This document shows positions 1 to 6,038 of a stretch of DNA of 8,726 bases, one piece after another. The notes beneath the pieces were generated by a model. It was not told the DNA's origin. It ran no database searches and saw only the letters and a list, made by a program, of their open reading frames with translations. Source of the stretch: Lachnoclostridium sp. UBA7097 (lineage in GTDB: Bacteria > Bacillota > Clostridia > Lachnospirales > Lachnospiraceae). Within the stretch, counting starts at the first letter, position 1. Every line of letters begins with the position of its first letter. Position numbers and translations under genes: made by a program. The stretch spans positions 1 to 8,726 of the forward strand of contig DKYP01000009.1 in assembly GCA_002499945.1 (NCBI GenBank), given 5' to 3'.

Positions 1-41
1 CTGCAATATAAAGCTGTGATTTTTGTTCCGTTCCCTTTCAT
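1..41 (-). CDS. Large serine recombinase (ICE integrase), N-terminal end only, runs off window
   Basis: Only 13 complete codons are inside the window, reading MKGNGTKITALYC with the next codon cut. The stretch ITALYC followed by a residue beginning AG (R or S) fits the opening beta strand of large serine recombinases of the TndX/TnpX type, which typically begin with a short basic leader, then I-x-A-L-Y-x-R-L-S; the catalytic serine would lie just outside the window. A ribosome binding site GGAGGT (48-53) precedes the ATG by 6 bases. The enzyme would excise and integrate the element. It is the last gene of a leftward backbone segment that also includes the 54-residue protein at 104-268. An extended -10 promoter overlaps a hairpin just upstream, so it may have its own regulation. 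The family call rests on few residues plus ICE context. Confidence 0.72.
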   Translation of the reverse strand, partial: MKGNGTKITALYC

Positions 42-59
42 CTTCCTACCTCCATAAAA

Positions 60-97
60 GGGCGGAACACACTATAAGCATTATAGCATGACCGCCC
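60..97 (-). terminator. Nested hairpin between the 54-aa gene and the recombinase, overlapping the recombinase promoter
   Basis: On the minus strand the outer arms GGGCGG (97-92) and CCGCCC (65-60) enclose an inner perfect hairpin CTATAA-TGC-TTATAG (86-72), with asymmetric internal loops. The outer arm is followed by TTTTA. It lies just after the stop of the 54-residue gene, so it could be a weak terminator or attenuator. Because the -10 box of the putative recombinase promoter is inside the inner arm, it may instead be an operator. The U-tract is only four bases, so termination would be inefficient. Confidence 0.45.
80..85 (-). promoter_or_regulatory. Extended -10 promoter for the serine recombinase
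   Basis: The minus strand reads TGCTATAAT, a perfect -10 TATAAT with the extended TGn motif. The hexamer 17 bases upstream is a poor -35 (TTTAAT), which is tolerated in extended -10 promoters. The predicted transcription start is about 32 bases before the recombinase ATG at 41. The -10 lies in one arm of a CTATAA/TTATAG palindrome, suggesting a repressor or structural control. Confidence 0.5.
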
Positions 98-103
98 CGA
101 AAA

Positions 104-268
104 TTAAACCGTTTTTCCCACGATTTTCTCAATATTTTCTTTAACTGTTTCCTCATTGATTTTGCGGAAAGCGTCCTCCATGCTCTGCCCGCCGAGATAG
201 ACACGCTCAACGACAATCCTTGTCGGCTTCTGCCTGTTTCCTTTTCTGATTTTCTTTTTACTTTCCAT
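104..268 (-). CDS. Small basic ICE protein next to the recombinase (TnpW-like position)
   Basis: A 54-residue protein with a lysine/arginine-rich start (MESKKKIRKGNRQK) followed by a conserved-looking core, IVVERVYLGGQSMEDAF, and a charged helical C-terminus. Small proteins of this shape are commonly encoded immediately before the serine recombinase in clostridial conjugative elements; I recognise the type but cannot assign a biochemical function. The ATG at 268 is preferred over the upstream in-frame ATG at 334 because GGGAGGT (275-281) sits 6 bases before it, while the longer version would begin inside a terminator hairpin and would add a Cys-rich stretch unlike the rest. It is separated from the recombinase by 62 bases containing a hairpin and promoter. 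It may be an accessory recombination or DNA-binding factor; that is inference. Confidence 0.7.
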   Translation of the reverse strand: MESKKKIRKGNRQKPTRIVVERVYLGGQSMEDAFRKINEETVKENIEKIVGKTV

Positions 269-281
269 CCAGTTACCTCCC

Positions 282-324
282 TTATGAACGCAAAAAAGGC
301 AGCTACAAACTCTTACGTTCATAA
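282..324 (-). promoter_or_regulatory. Alternative hairpin competing with the leader terminator
   Basis: TTATGAACG in the left arm of the terminator (324-316, minus strand) is perfectly complementary to CGTTCATAA (290-282), which lies just after the U-tract and directly abuts the GGGAGG ribosome binding site. The two pairings are mutually exclusive. The arrangement could couple terminator readthrough to translation of the 54-residue protein; this is inferred from sequence only. Confidence 0.4.
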
Positions 325-329
325 CTGCC
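292..329 (-). terminator. Intrinsic terminator in the leader of the 54-aa gene
   Basis: On the minus strand a 13-base left arm GGCAGTTATGAAC (329-317) pairs along its full length, with three G-U pairs, with GTTTGTAGCTGCC (310-298) around a six-base loop. Six U residues follow (297-292). It sits only about 11 bases before the ribosome binding site of the 54-residue gene, so it works as a leader attenuator for that gene or closes transcripts coming from the HTH gene upstream. Confidence 0.7.
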
Positions 330-705
330 CTCACGCTGTTTTACTGTACCAAAAAAATTACAAATCCGCTCCCAATCTTTTGTTGCTTTGTAATAAAATA
401 AATCCACATACAAGTAACAGGTCATTACGCTGTCCACATCGGAATTGCACCGTCATTTTATGACTGGATTTTGAAAGAAAATCCAGAAGTATCATTATCA
501 CGGATATGCTTCATCGCCCCGCACATCTGCTGTGCATTTTGTCAGGTTCTTATCGCTCAGTGCCATTGCTTCAATAAGAATATTTTCCATTCCCTTCCAT
601 CCCGAAACAAATCGGAACAGGCACGTCATGGCGCACCTACATAGTGGCTACACATATCCTCACGTCCTGTATGTATCACAGTATTCAGTTTTTATAAAAT
701 AATCA
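303..705 (-). other. Gene-poor stretch with possible degenerate coding remnants
   Basis: No convincing intact gene is present in this 370-base region (it ends in the terminator at 292-329). On the minus strand two short readings look protein-like. One is 43 codons from ATG 629 to TGA 498, containing MENILIEAMALSDKNLT, after which a +1 shift would continue as QNAQQMCGAMKHIRDND. The other is an open stretch from 452 to the stop at 303, containing DVDSVMTCYLYVDLFYYK and KDWERICNFFG. They lie in different frames and neither has a good ribosome binding site. They may be pieces of one decayed gene, but I do not recognise the family. A perfect 9-bp inverted repeat with a 5-base loop lies at 464-486 without a U-tract. 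Confidence 0.3.
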
Positions 706-1035
706 TCATAGTTCTAACTTGTCCGCCCCGTACTTCCGAAGTATACGCTTTAAAATTTCCTTTTCCCCGCCTTCTGCTTTGACATACATTTCCATGAGTT
801 TCTCCTGCTCGGACAGGGTAAGCGTATTACAGTACGGTTTATAGCTGTCCATGATGAAAATTCCTCCGCCTTCACCCGGCTTTGTGTATATGGGATACCC
901 ATATGAGAGGGCTGAAACATCATGTAATATTGTGCGCCTTGTAACGCCAAATTCCTGCGCCAGTTCTTTTGATGTCGTATGACCGCTGACTACAAGAATA
1001 CTGATAATCTCCATTCTGCGGTCTGTGGCGGTCAT
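706..1035 (-). CDS. HTH_11/DeoR-type transcriptional regulator, short
   Basis: A 109-residue probable DNA-binding protein. Residues 1-45 form a winged-helix start: RRMEIISILVVSGHTTSKEL, then AQEFGVTRRTILHDVSAL as the recognition helix region, followed by a glycine-rich wing (PGEGGGIFI, 53-61). This is the N-terminal domain of DeoR and WYL-type regulators, but the effector or WYL domain is absent; the rest is a short helical tail (LTLSEQEKLMEMYVKAEGG). Stand-alone proteins of this form are frequent near the recombination module of clostridial ICEs, where they probably act as local repressors or accessory regulators. The ATG at 1035 follows AAGGAGGGG with 5-6 bases of spacing. A 20-bp palindrome lies 66 bases upstream and is a candidate autoregulatory site. 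The next gene downstream, at 268, is over 430 bases away. Confidence 0.82.
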   Translation of the reverse strand: MTATDRRMEIISILVVSGHTTSKELAQEFGVTRRTILHDVSALSYGYPIYTKPGEGGGIFIMDSYKPYCNTLTLSEQEKLMEMYVKAEGGEKEILKRILRKYGADKLEL

Positions 1036-1101
1036 CCCGTCCCCTCCTTCCTGTCAGCCCCAGTATTATTGTAAATGTTAAATAGGCAAAAACCTTTCCT
1101 A

Positions 1102-1121
1102 TTTGAAAAAATATTTTCAAA
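1102..1121. promoter_or_regulatory. 20-bp palindrome, candidate operator upstream of the HTH gene
   Basis: The arms tttgaaaa (1102-1109) and ttttcaaa (1114-1121) form a perfect 8-bp inverted repeat with a 4-base AT spacer. It lies about 66 bases before the start codon of the HTH_11 gene, where an operator would be expected. No clear -35/-10 pair could be fixed with confidence in this AT-rich leader, so the operator role is inferred. Confidence 0.35.
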
Positions 1122-1165
1122 ATTTTTAACCATAATCGGGCGGTAACTCCCTATGGGTTTTGGTC

Positions 1166-1287
1166 AGCCTGCCTATGCAGGCTAAACCCCTCTTGCATTC
1201 CATTTCTGGAATAGCAAGCACTGCCTGTGTCATGACACAGGGCGTAATAGCAAGCACTGCCTGTGGACGTCCACAGGCACTTTTTTT
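1166..1287. repeat. Cluster of four inverted repeats with a duplicated 20-bp unit
   Basis: From left to right: agcctgc-ctat-gcaggct (1166-1183), attcca-tttc-tggaat (1197-1212), a perfect 18-bp palindrome cctgtgtcatgacacagg (1224-1241) and a perfect 20-bp palindrome gcctgtggacgtccacaggc (1259-1278). The last two are each preceded by the same 20-base unit, aatagcaagcactgcctgtg, at 1210-1229 and 1246-1265. The last palindrome is followed by acttttttt on the plus strand. The whole block is gene-free and lies between the ABC cassette and the HTH regulator. Confidence 0.75.
1259..1287 (+). terminator. Terminator-like hairpin with T7 tract (plus strand)
   Basis: The 20-bp palindrome GCCTGTGGACGTCCACAGGC is followed by AC and seven T residues on the plus strand. 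This has the form of an intrinsic terminator, although no plus-strand gene has been found to its left. It may protect against antisense transcription or simply be the last unit of the hairpin cluster. Confidence 0.45.
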
Positions 1288-1564
1288 ACAGGATTTCCGC
1301 AAGCGAAAATCTATAAAAATTGCTCATAAGGGGAAATTCCCCCTACCCCCCCCCTCATTAAATAAAAAATCCACTTTCCGATTTATCATCTATCCATACC
1401 AAACTGCAAATTTCTATAATGAAAAAGACGTGCTGTAATAAAAATTTTCACTTCATTGCAGCATATCTTTTGGTACGCAATACAATATAATTTTTCCTTT
1501 TTGCTGTAAATATTTGAATCGTTTTTCACATGCTATTCTCACATTACTACATAAGATAAAGCAA

Positions 1565-1593
1565 CAGCGACCTTGATTCCTCAAGAGCCGCTG
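1565..1593 (-). terminator. Probable terminator of the ABC transporter operon
   Basis: The minus strand folds CAGCGGC-T...TTGA around a GGAA loop with TCAAGGTCGCTG. The stem is about 12 bp with two G-U pairs and one bulged base. It starts 18 bases past the stop of the ATPase gene. The following bases, TTGCTTTATC, are only moderately U-rich, so the position is good and the U-tract is weak. Confidence 0.5.
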
Positions 1594-1610
1594 CATAAGG
1601 ATAAGTGCAT

Positions 1611-2285
1611 TTAATTAGTTTCCCTATATTTATCTGCAATTTCCTCTGTCAAGGGAATAAGCCTGCACTCTTCGATTGTATAAACTTCATCACAAAGCTG
1701 TTCAATATCGTTGAAATTGTGAGAGGTCAGAAAAATAGTTTTTCCCTCCGCCTTCAGCATACGGATAATCTCTTTCATATCCCCATAGGTCTTATGATCC
1801 AGTGCATTAAACGGTTCATCCAATACAAGAATGTCCTGTTCTTCCATGATAGCCTGCGCCAAACCAAGTTTTTGTTTCATGCCTAATGAATAATCATCTA
1901 CTTTTGTCTTATTAGACGGATCTAATCCAACTTTTAACATGGCATCCTCTATTTCTTCCGTGCCAATTTTCCCCCGAATGTCCGCAAGGAATTTCAAGTT
2001 TTTGAATCCACTGTATATGCCGATAAAACCGGGGGAATTGATAAAAGTACCCATATTTTCTGGAAAATCTCGCCCTTTCCCCAATTTTTTTCCATGTACA
2101 AAAACGCTCCCTTTATCGGGCTGTAAAAAGCCGCACAGGATTTTGAAAAGTACAGATTTTCCACTCCCATTTGCACCGACAAGCCCTACCGTTTCCCCTT
2201 GCTGTACAACTAAAGAAACATCGTTTAAAATAGTCTTGCGTCCAAACTTCTTTGATACATTTTTCATCTCTAATAAAGCTTTCAT
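1611..2285 (-). CDS. ABC transporter ATP-binding protein (BcrA-like)
   Basis: A 224-residue single nucleotide-binding domain that powers the membrane proteins encoded just upstream. Visible motifs, in order, are Walker A GANGSGKS (37-44), the ABC signature YSLGMKQK (132-139), Walker B DILVLDEP with catalytic E157 (151-158), D-loop NALD (160-163) and switch histidine in TSH (187-189). The Q-loop region reads INSPGF, where the usual Gln is replaced by Asn; Gln replacement also occurs in BcrA-type antibiotic or lantibiotic self-protection ATPases. The short C-terminus lacks any extra regulatory domain. The ATG at 2285 has GGAGG close upstream and follows the 497-residue permease by 15 bases, so it is the last gene of a three-gene operon with a terminator-like hairpin after it. 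Substrate unknown; peptide export or peptide-antibiotic immunity is the best inference. Confidence 0.93.
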   Translation of the reverse strand: MKALLEMKNVSKKFGRKTILNDVSLVVQQGETVGLVGANGSGKSVLFKILCGFLQPDKGSVFVHGKKLGKGRDFPENMGTFINSPGFIGIYSGFKNLKFLADIRGKIGTEEIEDAMLKVGLDPSNKTKVDDYSLGMKQKLGLAQAIMEEQDILVLDEPFNALDHKTYGDMKEIIRMLKAEGKTIFLTSHNFNDIEQLCDEVYTIEECRLIPLTEEIADKYRETN

Positions 2286-2300
2286 TTATAAGCACCTCCG

Positions 2301-3794
2301 TTAAGTTAATAATCTTTTTTGTCCTGTCAGCAATAACCAGCATAACAACAACAATATATTTGTAAGAAATACACTGTCTGCCACAGCCGCTTCAATCCCC
2401 GGATAAGAAGATAAAATTGAAATACGTGCCATACTGGAAAGACCAAAAGGCAAAAAAGCAGATATATTTTGTGGCAGAATACATAAGAAATTTGCACCTA
2501 CCAAAGCAAGGAAACCAACCGTAACCTGTTTTGTGAAAATGTATAATACGATCATCAAAAGGTATTGCAGAAAAATATCCAGTCCTTTCATAAATACTGC
2601 ATTTATAAGGACTTGCACGCTTTCTTTGGTAAGCGCATATCCAAAGCCAAAACAGCTTAATAATCCGGCTGTTCCCCATAAAGCACTGTAAAACAAGATA
2701 AAGCAGATTCCGATTCTTATGATTGCAGCCATAAGTTCCCGGCGATTTTTCAGCCGGATTGGTATAAAAAGTGACTGCCCGCTGACTGCTTTTTCTATAA
2801 AAGCAGCAAGCAAATATAAAGGCGTTCCTCCTGTTATCAATAATTCAAGGAAAGGAAAAATCTGAAAATATCCTGCCCCATGCCCTAAAAACAAAAAATA
2901 TACCCATTCTTCTCCGCTTGAAACGAAAGGATTCTGCAAACCCTTGTATAATGTTATCCCAGTCACCACTGCCAGCAAAATTATAATATATTTTTTAGTA
3001 AACAGTTGACGCAGGTAATAGTTTCTTATGCCATGCCGCTTTATGGAAATATCTCTGATCTTGTTTCTCCAAAATAATCTGACCGTCAACAAAAGAATCG
3101 GTATCAGTAAAACAACTGTAGAAACCGTCACCCAAAATCTCCAGGGAGTTGTAAAATTATGATGTAAAATCAATAAGTGGTTCAATCCTGTGAGCGGCAG
3201 GTGTTGTACTGCTGAAATTTTAATCCAAAGTGCCGAAAAAACATAAAGCACCACTAAAATCCGTACTGTCCATTTCTGTCCTGTAAAATGACAAATCCAC
3301 ATGGATATTCCACTGACAATCCAAATTCCCATGAATTCAAAAATCAAAACTGCAAATAACGCTTCCGCCGGAGCAGAAAAGAATCTGCATAAGACGGAAA
3401 ATAAATCGGTTTCTAATGCCCCCTTATGAAGCAGCCATGTATTATTCCAGACAAGACCAATCCCAGACAGCAGAATTGCAATGCTCTGAGACAGGACAAT
3501 GCTTCCAGCAACCAGCCCCGTTCCCATCCATTTTCTGGTAAAATAGGAAAAGTAACTTCCAAACCGACTAATCACAATTTCAGCATCATCTTCGATAAAC
3601 GTATAGCAGCAGAACAATACCATAGGAAGCAGGAAATAGGTCATATAGTAATGATCAGTTGCTGCTGACAGGATATGCTGCTCATAGGTTAAATCCGTTC
3701 CACTCCTGTTTCCAATGGAAAAGATAAGGCAAACAAGGAATACAGCAAATATTTTTTTCCATGTTCCATAATTCTTTTTCGCTAATACAATCAT
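2301..3794 (-). CDS. Large ABC-2-like membrane permease with two permease halves
   Basis: A 497-residue integral membrane protein with roughly 12 hydrophobic segments (for example around 15-28, 49-67, 93-115, 140-165, 175-195, 222-242 and 270-287, then about five more to the C-terminus). It resembles two 6-helix units joined by a basic cytoplasmic loop (RNKIRDISIKRHGIRNYYLR, 245-264). In each half, a hydrophobic segment is followed by a polar, amphipathic stretch (IEDDAEIVISRFGSY; IEKAVSGQSLFIPIRLKNRR) that could be the coupling helix contacting the ATPase. I do not recognise a named family. The ATG at 3794 is preceded by AGGAG, which overlaps the stop region of the preceding permease gene, so the two are translationally coupled. 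It is nearly twice the size of its partner and may supply most of the transport path. Confidence 0.8.
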   Translation of the reverse strand: MIVLAKKNYGTWKKIFAVFLVCLIFSIGNRSGTDLTYEQHILSAATDHYYMTYFLLPMVLFCCYTFIEDDAEIVISRFGSYFSYFTRKWMGTGLVAGSIVLSQSIAILLSGIGLVWNNTWLLHKGALETDLFSVLCRFFSAPAEALFAVLIFEFMGIWIVSGISMWICHFTGQKWTVRILVVLYVFSALWIKISAVQHLPLTGLNHLLILHHNFTTPWRFWVTVSTVVLLIPILLLTVRLFWRNKIRDISIKRHGIRNYYLRQLFTKKYIIILLAVVTGITLYKGLQNPFVSSGEEWVYFLFLGHGAGYFQIFPFLELLITGGTPLYLLAAFIEKAVSGQSLFIPIRLKNRRELMAAIIRIGICFILFYSALWGTAGLLSCFGFGYALTKESVQVLINAVFMKGLDIFLQYLLMIVLYIFTKQVTVGFLALVGANFLCILPQNISAFLPFGLSSMARISILSSYPGIEAAVADSVFLTNILLLLCWLLLTGQKRLLT

Positions 3795-3803
3795 AATTTT
3801 CTC

Positions 3804-4568
3804 CTATACCACGGTATTCTTACGAACTTTAGCAAAATAAAGCCATATTGCACCACATAATGCCAGCAAAAGAACTGGAGCAACTATAACCGATGCAGTC
3901 GAATACGCATCTGCTGCAATAGTTGTCGGTTCATAGGAAACAACCAAACGATACTTTTCAAGCCTGAGAACTGAAAGTATGAAGTTTTCCAATACTGCAT
4001 AAATAAACGGCCCCGTCAAAACTACAAAAATGTTTTTCACATACATAGAAAGCACAAACCCCAGCGTCATGACCAATATGCCAATTCCTTTCCAAAATGA
4101 CAACACAAGCGCATAAACCATTGGTGCTTCAGCAAACGTATGCAAAAATACATGGCTGACCGGCGAAGCTTCTGCTGATAAACAGAAAGGCTCTATGGGC
4201 GGTTTTACATATAAAGAAAATATGGCGGAAAGCACATAAGGAATAAACAAGATGAAAAACGCACAAACCGTCTGTACCAGCCACTTTACTGCAAGATACT
4301 TTCCAATCCGCACACGCTGACGAACATAGAACAGAAAATTATTTTTTCGTTCATAGTAAAGATTCCAGCAGACAGGAAGTACAACAAACAACGGAAACAG
4401 AAGATTAACCATCTCTGTACCGACCTCCCATGCTTCTAAATCATATTGCAGCGCATAGTTCTGATAAAGGGTGCATGATAAAACGCACATTATAATGCTT
4501 AGAATAAATGTCGTTGCAAGCACAGGCAAACATACCTTGCTCCATTCGCTTTTGATTAAATTTAACAT
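3804..4568 (-). CDS. ABC-2-like membrane permease, six-helix
   Basis: A 254-residue membrane protein with about six hydrophobic segments: 13-34, 50-70, near 93-115, 152-178, 182-200 and 222-246. It opens with MLNLIKSEWSK, a short cytoplasmic amphipathic start common in ABC-2 permeases of the BcrB/lantibiotic-immunity type. After the second helix comes YYERKNNFLFYVRQRVRIGK, a charged stretch resembling the coupling helix of that group. The ATG at 4568 follows AAGGA with 10 bases of spacing and is the first gene downstream of a 17-bp-spacer promoter at 4599-4627. It is followed by the large permease and the ATPase and presumably forms a heteromeric transporter with them. The substrate cannot be read from sequence. 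Confidence 0.8.
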   Translation of the reverse strand: MLNLIKSEWSKVCLPVLATTFILSIIMCVLSCTLYQNYALQYDLEAWEVGTEMVNLLFPLFVVLPVCWNLYYERKNNFLFYVRQRVRIGKYLAVKWLVQTVCAFFILFIPYVLSAIFSLYVKPPIEPFCLSAEASPVSHVFLHTFAEAPMVYALVLSFWKGIGILVMTLGFVLSMYVKNIFVVLTGPFIYAVLENFILSVLRLEKYRLVVSYEPTTIAADAYSTASVIVAPVLLLALCGAIWLYFAKVRKNTVV

Positions 4569-4598
4569 TTCGTTTTCGTCCTTTCTCTGTTTTTTGCC

Positions 4599-4627
4599 AG
4601 TATAGCAATCCCTCCAGAGTAATTCAA
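4599..4627 (-). promoter_or_regulatory. Promoter of the ABC transporter operon
   Basis: On the minus strand, -35 TTGAAT (4627-4622) and -10 TATACT (4604-4599) are separated by exactly 17 bases. The start would be near 4592, about 24 bases before the first permease ATG. The motif shared with the other cassette promoter (4653-4668) is centred near -68, a position typical of activator binding by LytTR regulators. Confidence 0.62.
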
Positions 4628-4643
4628 TATGCTGGAAACAAGA

Positions 4644-4689
4644 GAGGGCTTTAAGGGATTGAAAATATTTTCGTTCCCCTAAAACCCTC
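4644..4689 (-). promoter_or_regulatory. 46-bp inverted repeat between the kinase gene and the ABC promoter
   Basis: The minus strand reads GAGGGTTTTAGGG, a loop, then CCCTTAAAGCCCTC, giving a 13-bp stem with one bulged base and one G-U pair. The loop contains the perfect 12-bp palindrome GAAAATATTTTC (4661-4672). It starts 17 bases after the kinase stop codon, so it could end the regulator transcript, although the following TCTTGTTTCC is a poor U-tract. It also overlaps the motif at 4653-4668 shared with the regulator promoter, which points to a protein-binding site. Both roles are possible. Confidence 0.5.
4653..4668. promoter_or_regulatory. Second copy of the shared motif, upstream of the ABC promoter
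   Basis: aagggattgaaaatat matches aaggattgaaaatat at 6980-6994 apart from one extra G. It lies 26 bases upstream of the ABC operon -35. The LytTR regulator encoded between the two copies is the obvious candidate to bind both, but the sequence does not show the canonical pair of LytTR direct repeats. Confidence 0.42.
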
Positions 4690-4706
4690 GTTTGTGCTTT
4701 ACATGG

Positions 4707-6038
4707 CTAAATCTTTACCCCGAAAACAACATAATTTCTTTTATTTTTTGTCTCATTCCTTGTAATTATTTTCCCATGATAGCGCTCCATAATTGCAAGG
4801 ACATTATACAATCCGAATCCATGCCTGTCGCCATTCTCACCTTTCGTTGTGAATCCTTTTCGGAAAAGCTGGATAAATTCGGTATTTGACATGGGCGTAA
4901 ATGGATTGCTGACCGTCAATTCAATATATCTGTCAAGTTTGCAGGATTGTACATAGATTGTATCGCCGCTTTTTGACGCTTCGATTGCGTTATCCAATAA
5001 AATCCCAAGTATTTCAATCCATTCAGTCTCTGGTAAAATGCCTGTCTTGAATCCGTTTTGTAATTCTACCAAAATATCTATCTTTAACAAAGATGCCTGT
5101 TTTATCTTTTCATAAAGCATCTCGGCAATCATCTTACTGTCACATAACAAAAGTTCCCGGTCATTATCATCCAAATAAATTCCATTTGCCAAAAGAGATA
5201 CGGATTGTTTCGCTTCTTCCAGACTTTCAGAAGACATAACCGCCGCTTCAATGGCAATCAACCGATTGTTGTATTCGTGCTGCCGGGAACGAACCTGTGA
5301 AACCAGTTCTTCTACAATAGGTACATATTGCTCTATCATCCGTACTCTTTTTTGCTCTTGTATTCTACGTGCATTGTAGATAAGCATGATACTGTCAAAA
5401 ATGAATATCGCCAAAAGCAATAAAGCAACCATCTGAATATGCTCTGTAATCTTTGCTATATCAAATGAAAATACAGATAAAACAACGATCAACACAAGGG
5501 CGACATTAGCAGATAATAGTTTGCCGCTAAACCCTCCATTTCTCATAATCTGGTTGCACCATTCAAATACCGGACTGAATAAAAATATACTTGCAAAAAC
5601 AACTGAAAGAATACGGATTCCAAGCAATAATACATTTCCCGTTGCACCGCAAAGGGTGAAAATAATAACACTCATTACCCTTGATGATAAGTAAACAGAA
5701 AATATGCTGATACTGCCACAAAGGGTATAGCTGCTATCTTCAGGCTTATAATATAGGCTGCTCATAAAAGCGAAGGCAAGAATAAGGAACAACAGAAGGA
5801 AAAAATTATTTGCCGGAGCAATTTCAAATCCCTGCCCGGGAAACAAAACCGGAGTTTTTATCCCTGCGATAATGTTTACTCTCGCAGCCATACAAAAAAA
5901 GATAACTACAGGATAAAGCAGCCAATCTGTCACAGCAAACGGGTTATTTTTATTCCGAAACATCCTCTCAAGACAAAGGAACAGCAATCCGGCATCCAAT
6001 AAAATCTGCAATAAGCTCAAAATATTCTCCATATTCAT
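4707..6038 (-). CDS. GHKL-domain sensor histidine kinase (HPK10, AgrC/ComD-like)
   Basis: A membrane sensor kinase of 443 residues (445 if the ATG at 6044 is used; numbering here is from 6044). Residues 1-225 hold about six to seven hydrophobic segments, the sensing domain. A helical linker (226-250) leads to the phosphoacceptor box SRQHEYNNRL with His256, the HxxxN form of peptide-sensing kinases. The N box is ILLDNAIEAS (348-357) and the glycine-rich ATP lid is GDRHGFGLYN (405-414); a classical second G box is missing, as usual in this group. ATG 6038 overlaps the stop of the response regulator as ATGA and has AGGA 8 bases upstream, so I prefer it; the two genes are translationally coupled. 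The signal is probably a small peptide or the transporter's substrate; no precursor peptide gene was found. Confidence 0.9.
   Translation of the reverse strand: MNMENILSLLQILLDAGLLFLCLERMFRNKNNPFAVTDWLLYPVVIFFCMAARVNIIAGIKTPVLFPGQGFEIAPANNFFLLLFLILAFAFMSSLYYKPEDSSYTLCGSISIFSVYLSSRVMSVIIFTLCGATGNVLLLGIRILSVVFASIFLFSPVFEWCNQIMRNGGFSGKLLSANVALVLIVVLSVFSFDIAKITEHIQMVALLLLAIFIFDSIMLIYNARRIQEQKRVRMIEQYVPIVEELVSQVRSRQHEYNNRLIAIEAAVMSSESLEEAKQSVSLLANGIYLDDNDRELLLCDSKMIAEMLYEKIKQASLLKIDILVELQNGFKTGILPETEWIEILGILLDNAIEASKSGDTIYVQSCKLDRYIELTVSNPFTPMSNTEFIQLFRKGFTTKGENGDRHGFGLYNVLAIMERYHGKIITRNETKNKRNYVVFGVKI

Larger units (their letters stand above)
1036..1610. other. Gene-free intergenic region between the cargo cassette and the HTH gene
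   Basis: About 575 bases with no supported gene. It holds the hairpin cluster (1166-1287), a run of five C, TA, then nine C (1339-1354), the operator-like palindrome (1102-1121) and a hairpin after the ABC ATPase gene (1565-1593). The segment 1360-1560 is AT-rich and shows only short imperfect repeats around gctgtaa and ttgcagc. Confidence 0.6.

Noticed and set aside
464..486. Perfect 9-bp hairpin ctggatttt/aaaatccag considered as a terminator
   Set aside because: There is no T-run on either side and the stem is AT-rich.
1160..1438. Plus-strand open frame of 92 codons
   Set aside because: It runs through the hairpin cluster, has no ribosome binding site, and its protein is a translation of repeats and the C-run.
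1480..1593. Minus-strand small frame beginning MQRLLRNQGRCCF, considered as a peptide signal precursor
   Set aside because: It begins within the terminator hairpin after the ATPase gene, lacks a ribosome binding site, and has no leader or Gly-Gly type cleavage motif.
1036..1610. Insertion sequence or MITE in the intergenic region
   Set aside because: No terminal inverted repeats with target duplication and no transposase remnant could be identified.
4569..4706. Search for a small peptide gene between the kinase and transporter operons
   Set aside because: The only ATG on the minus strand is followed at once by a stop codon; no peptide is encoded here.
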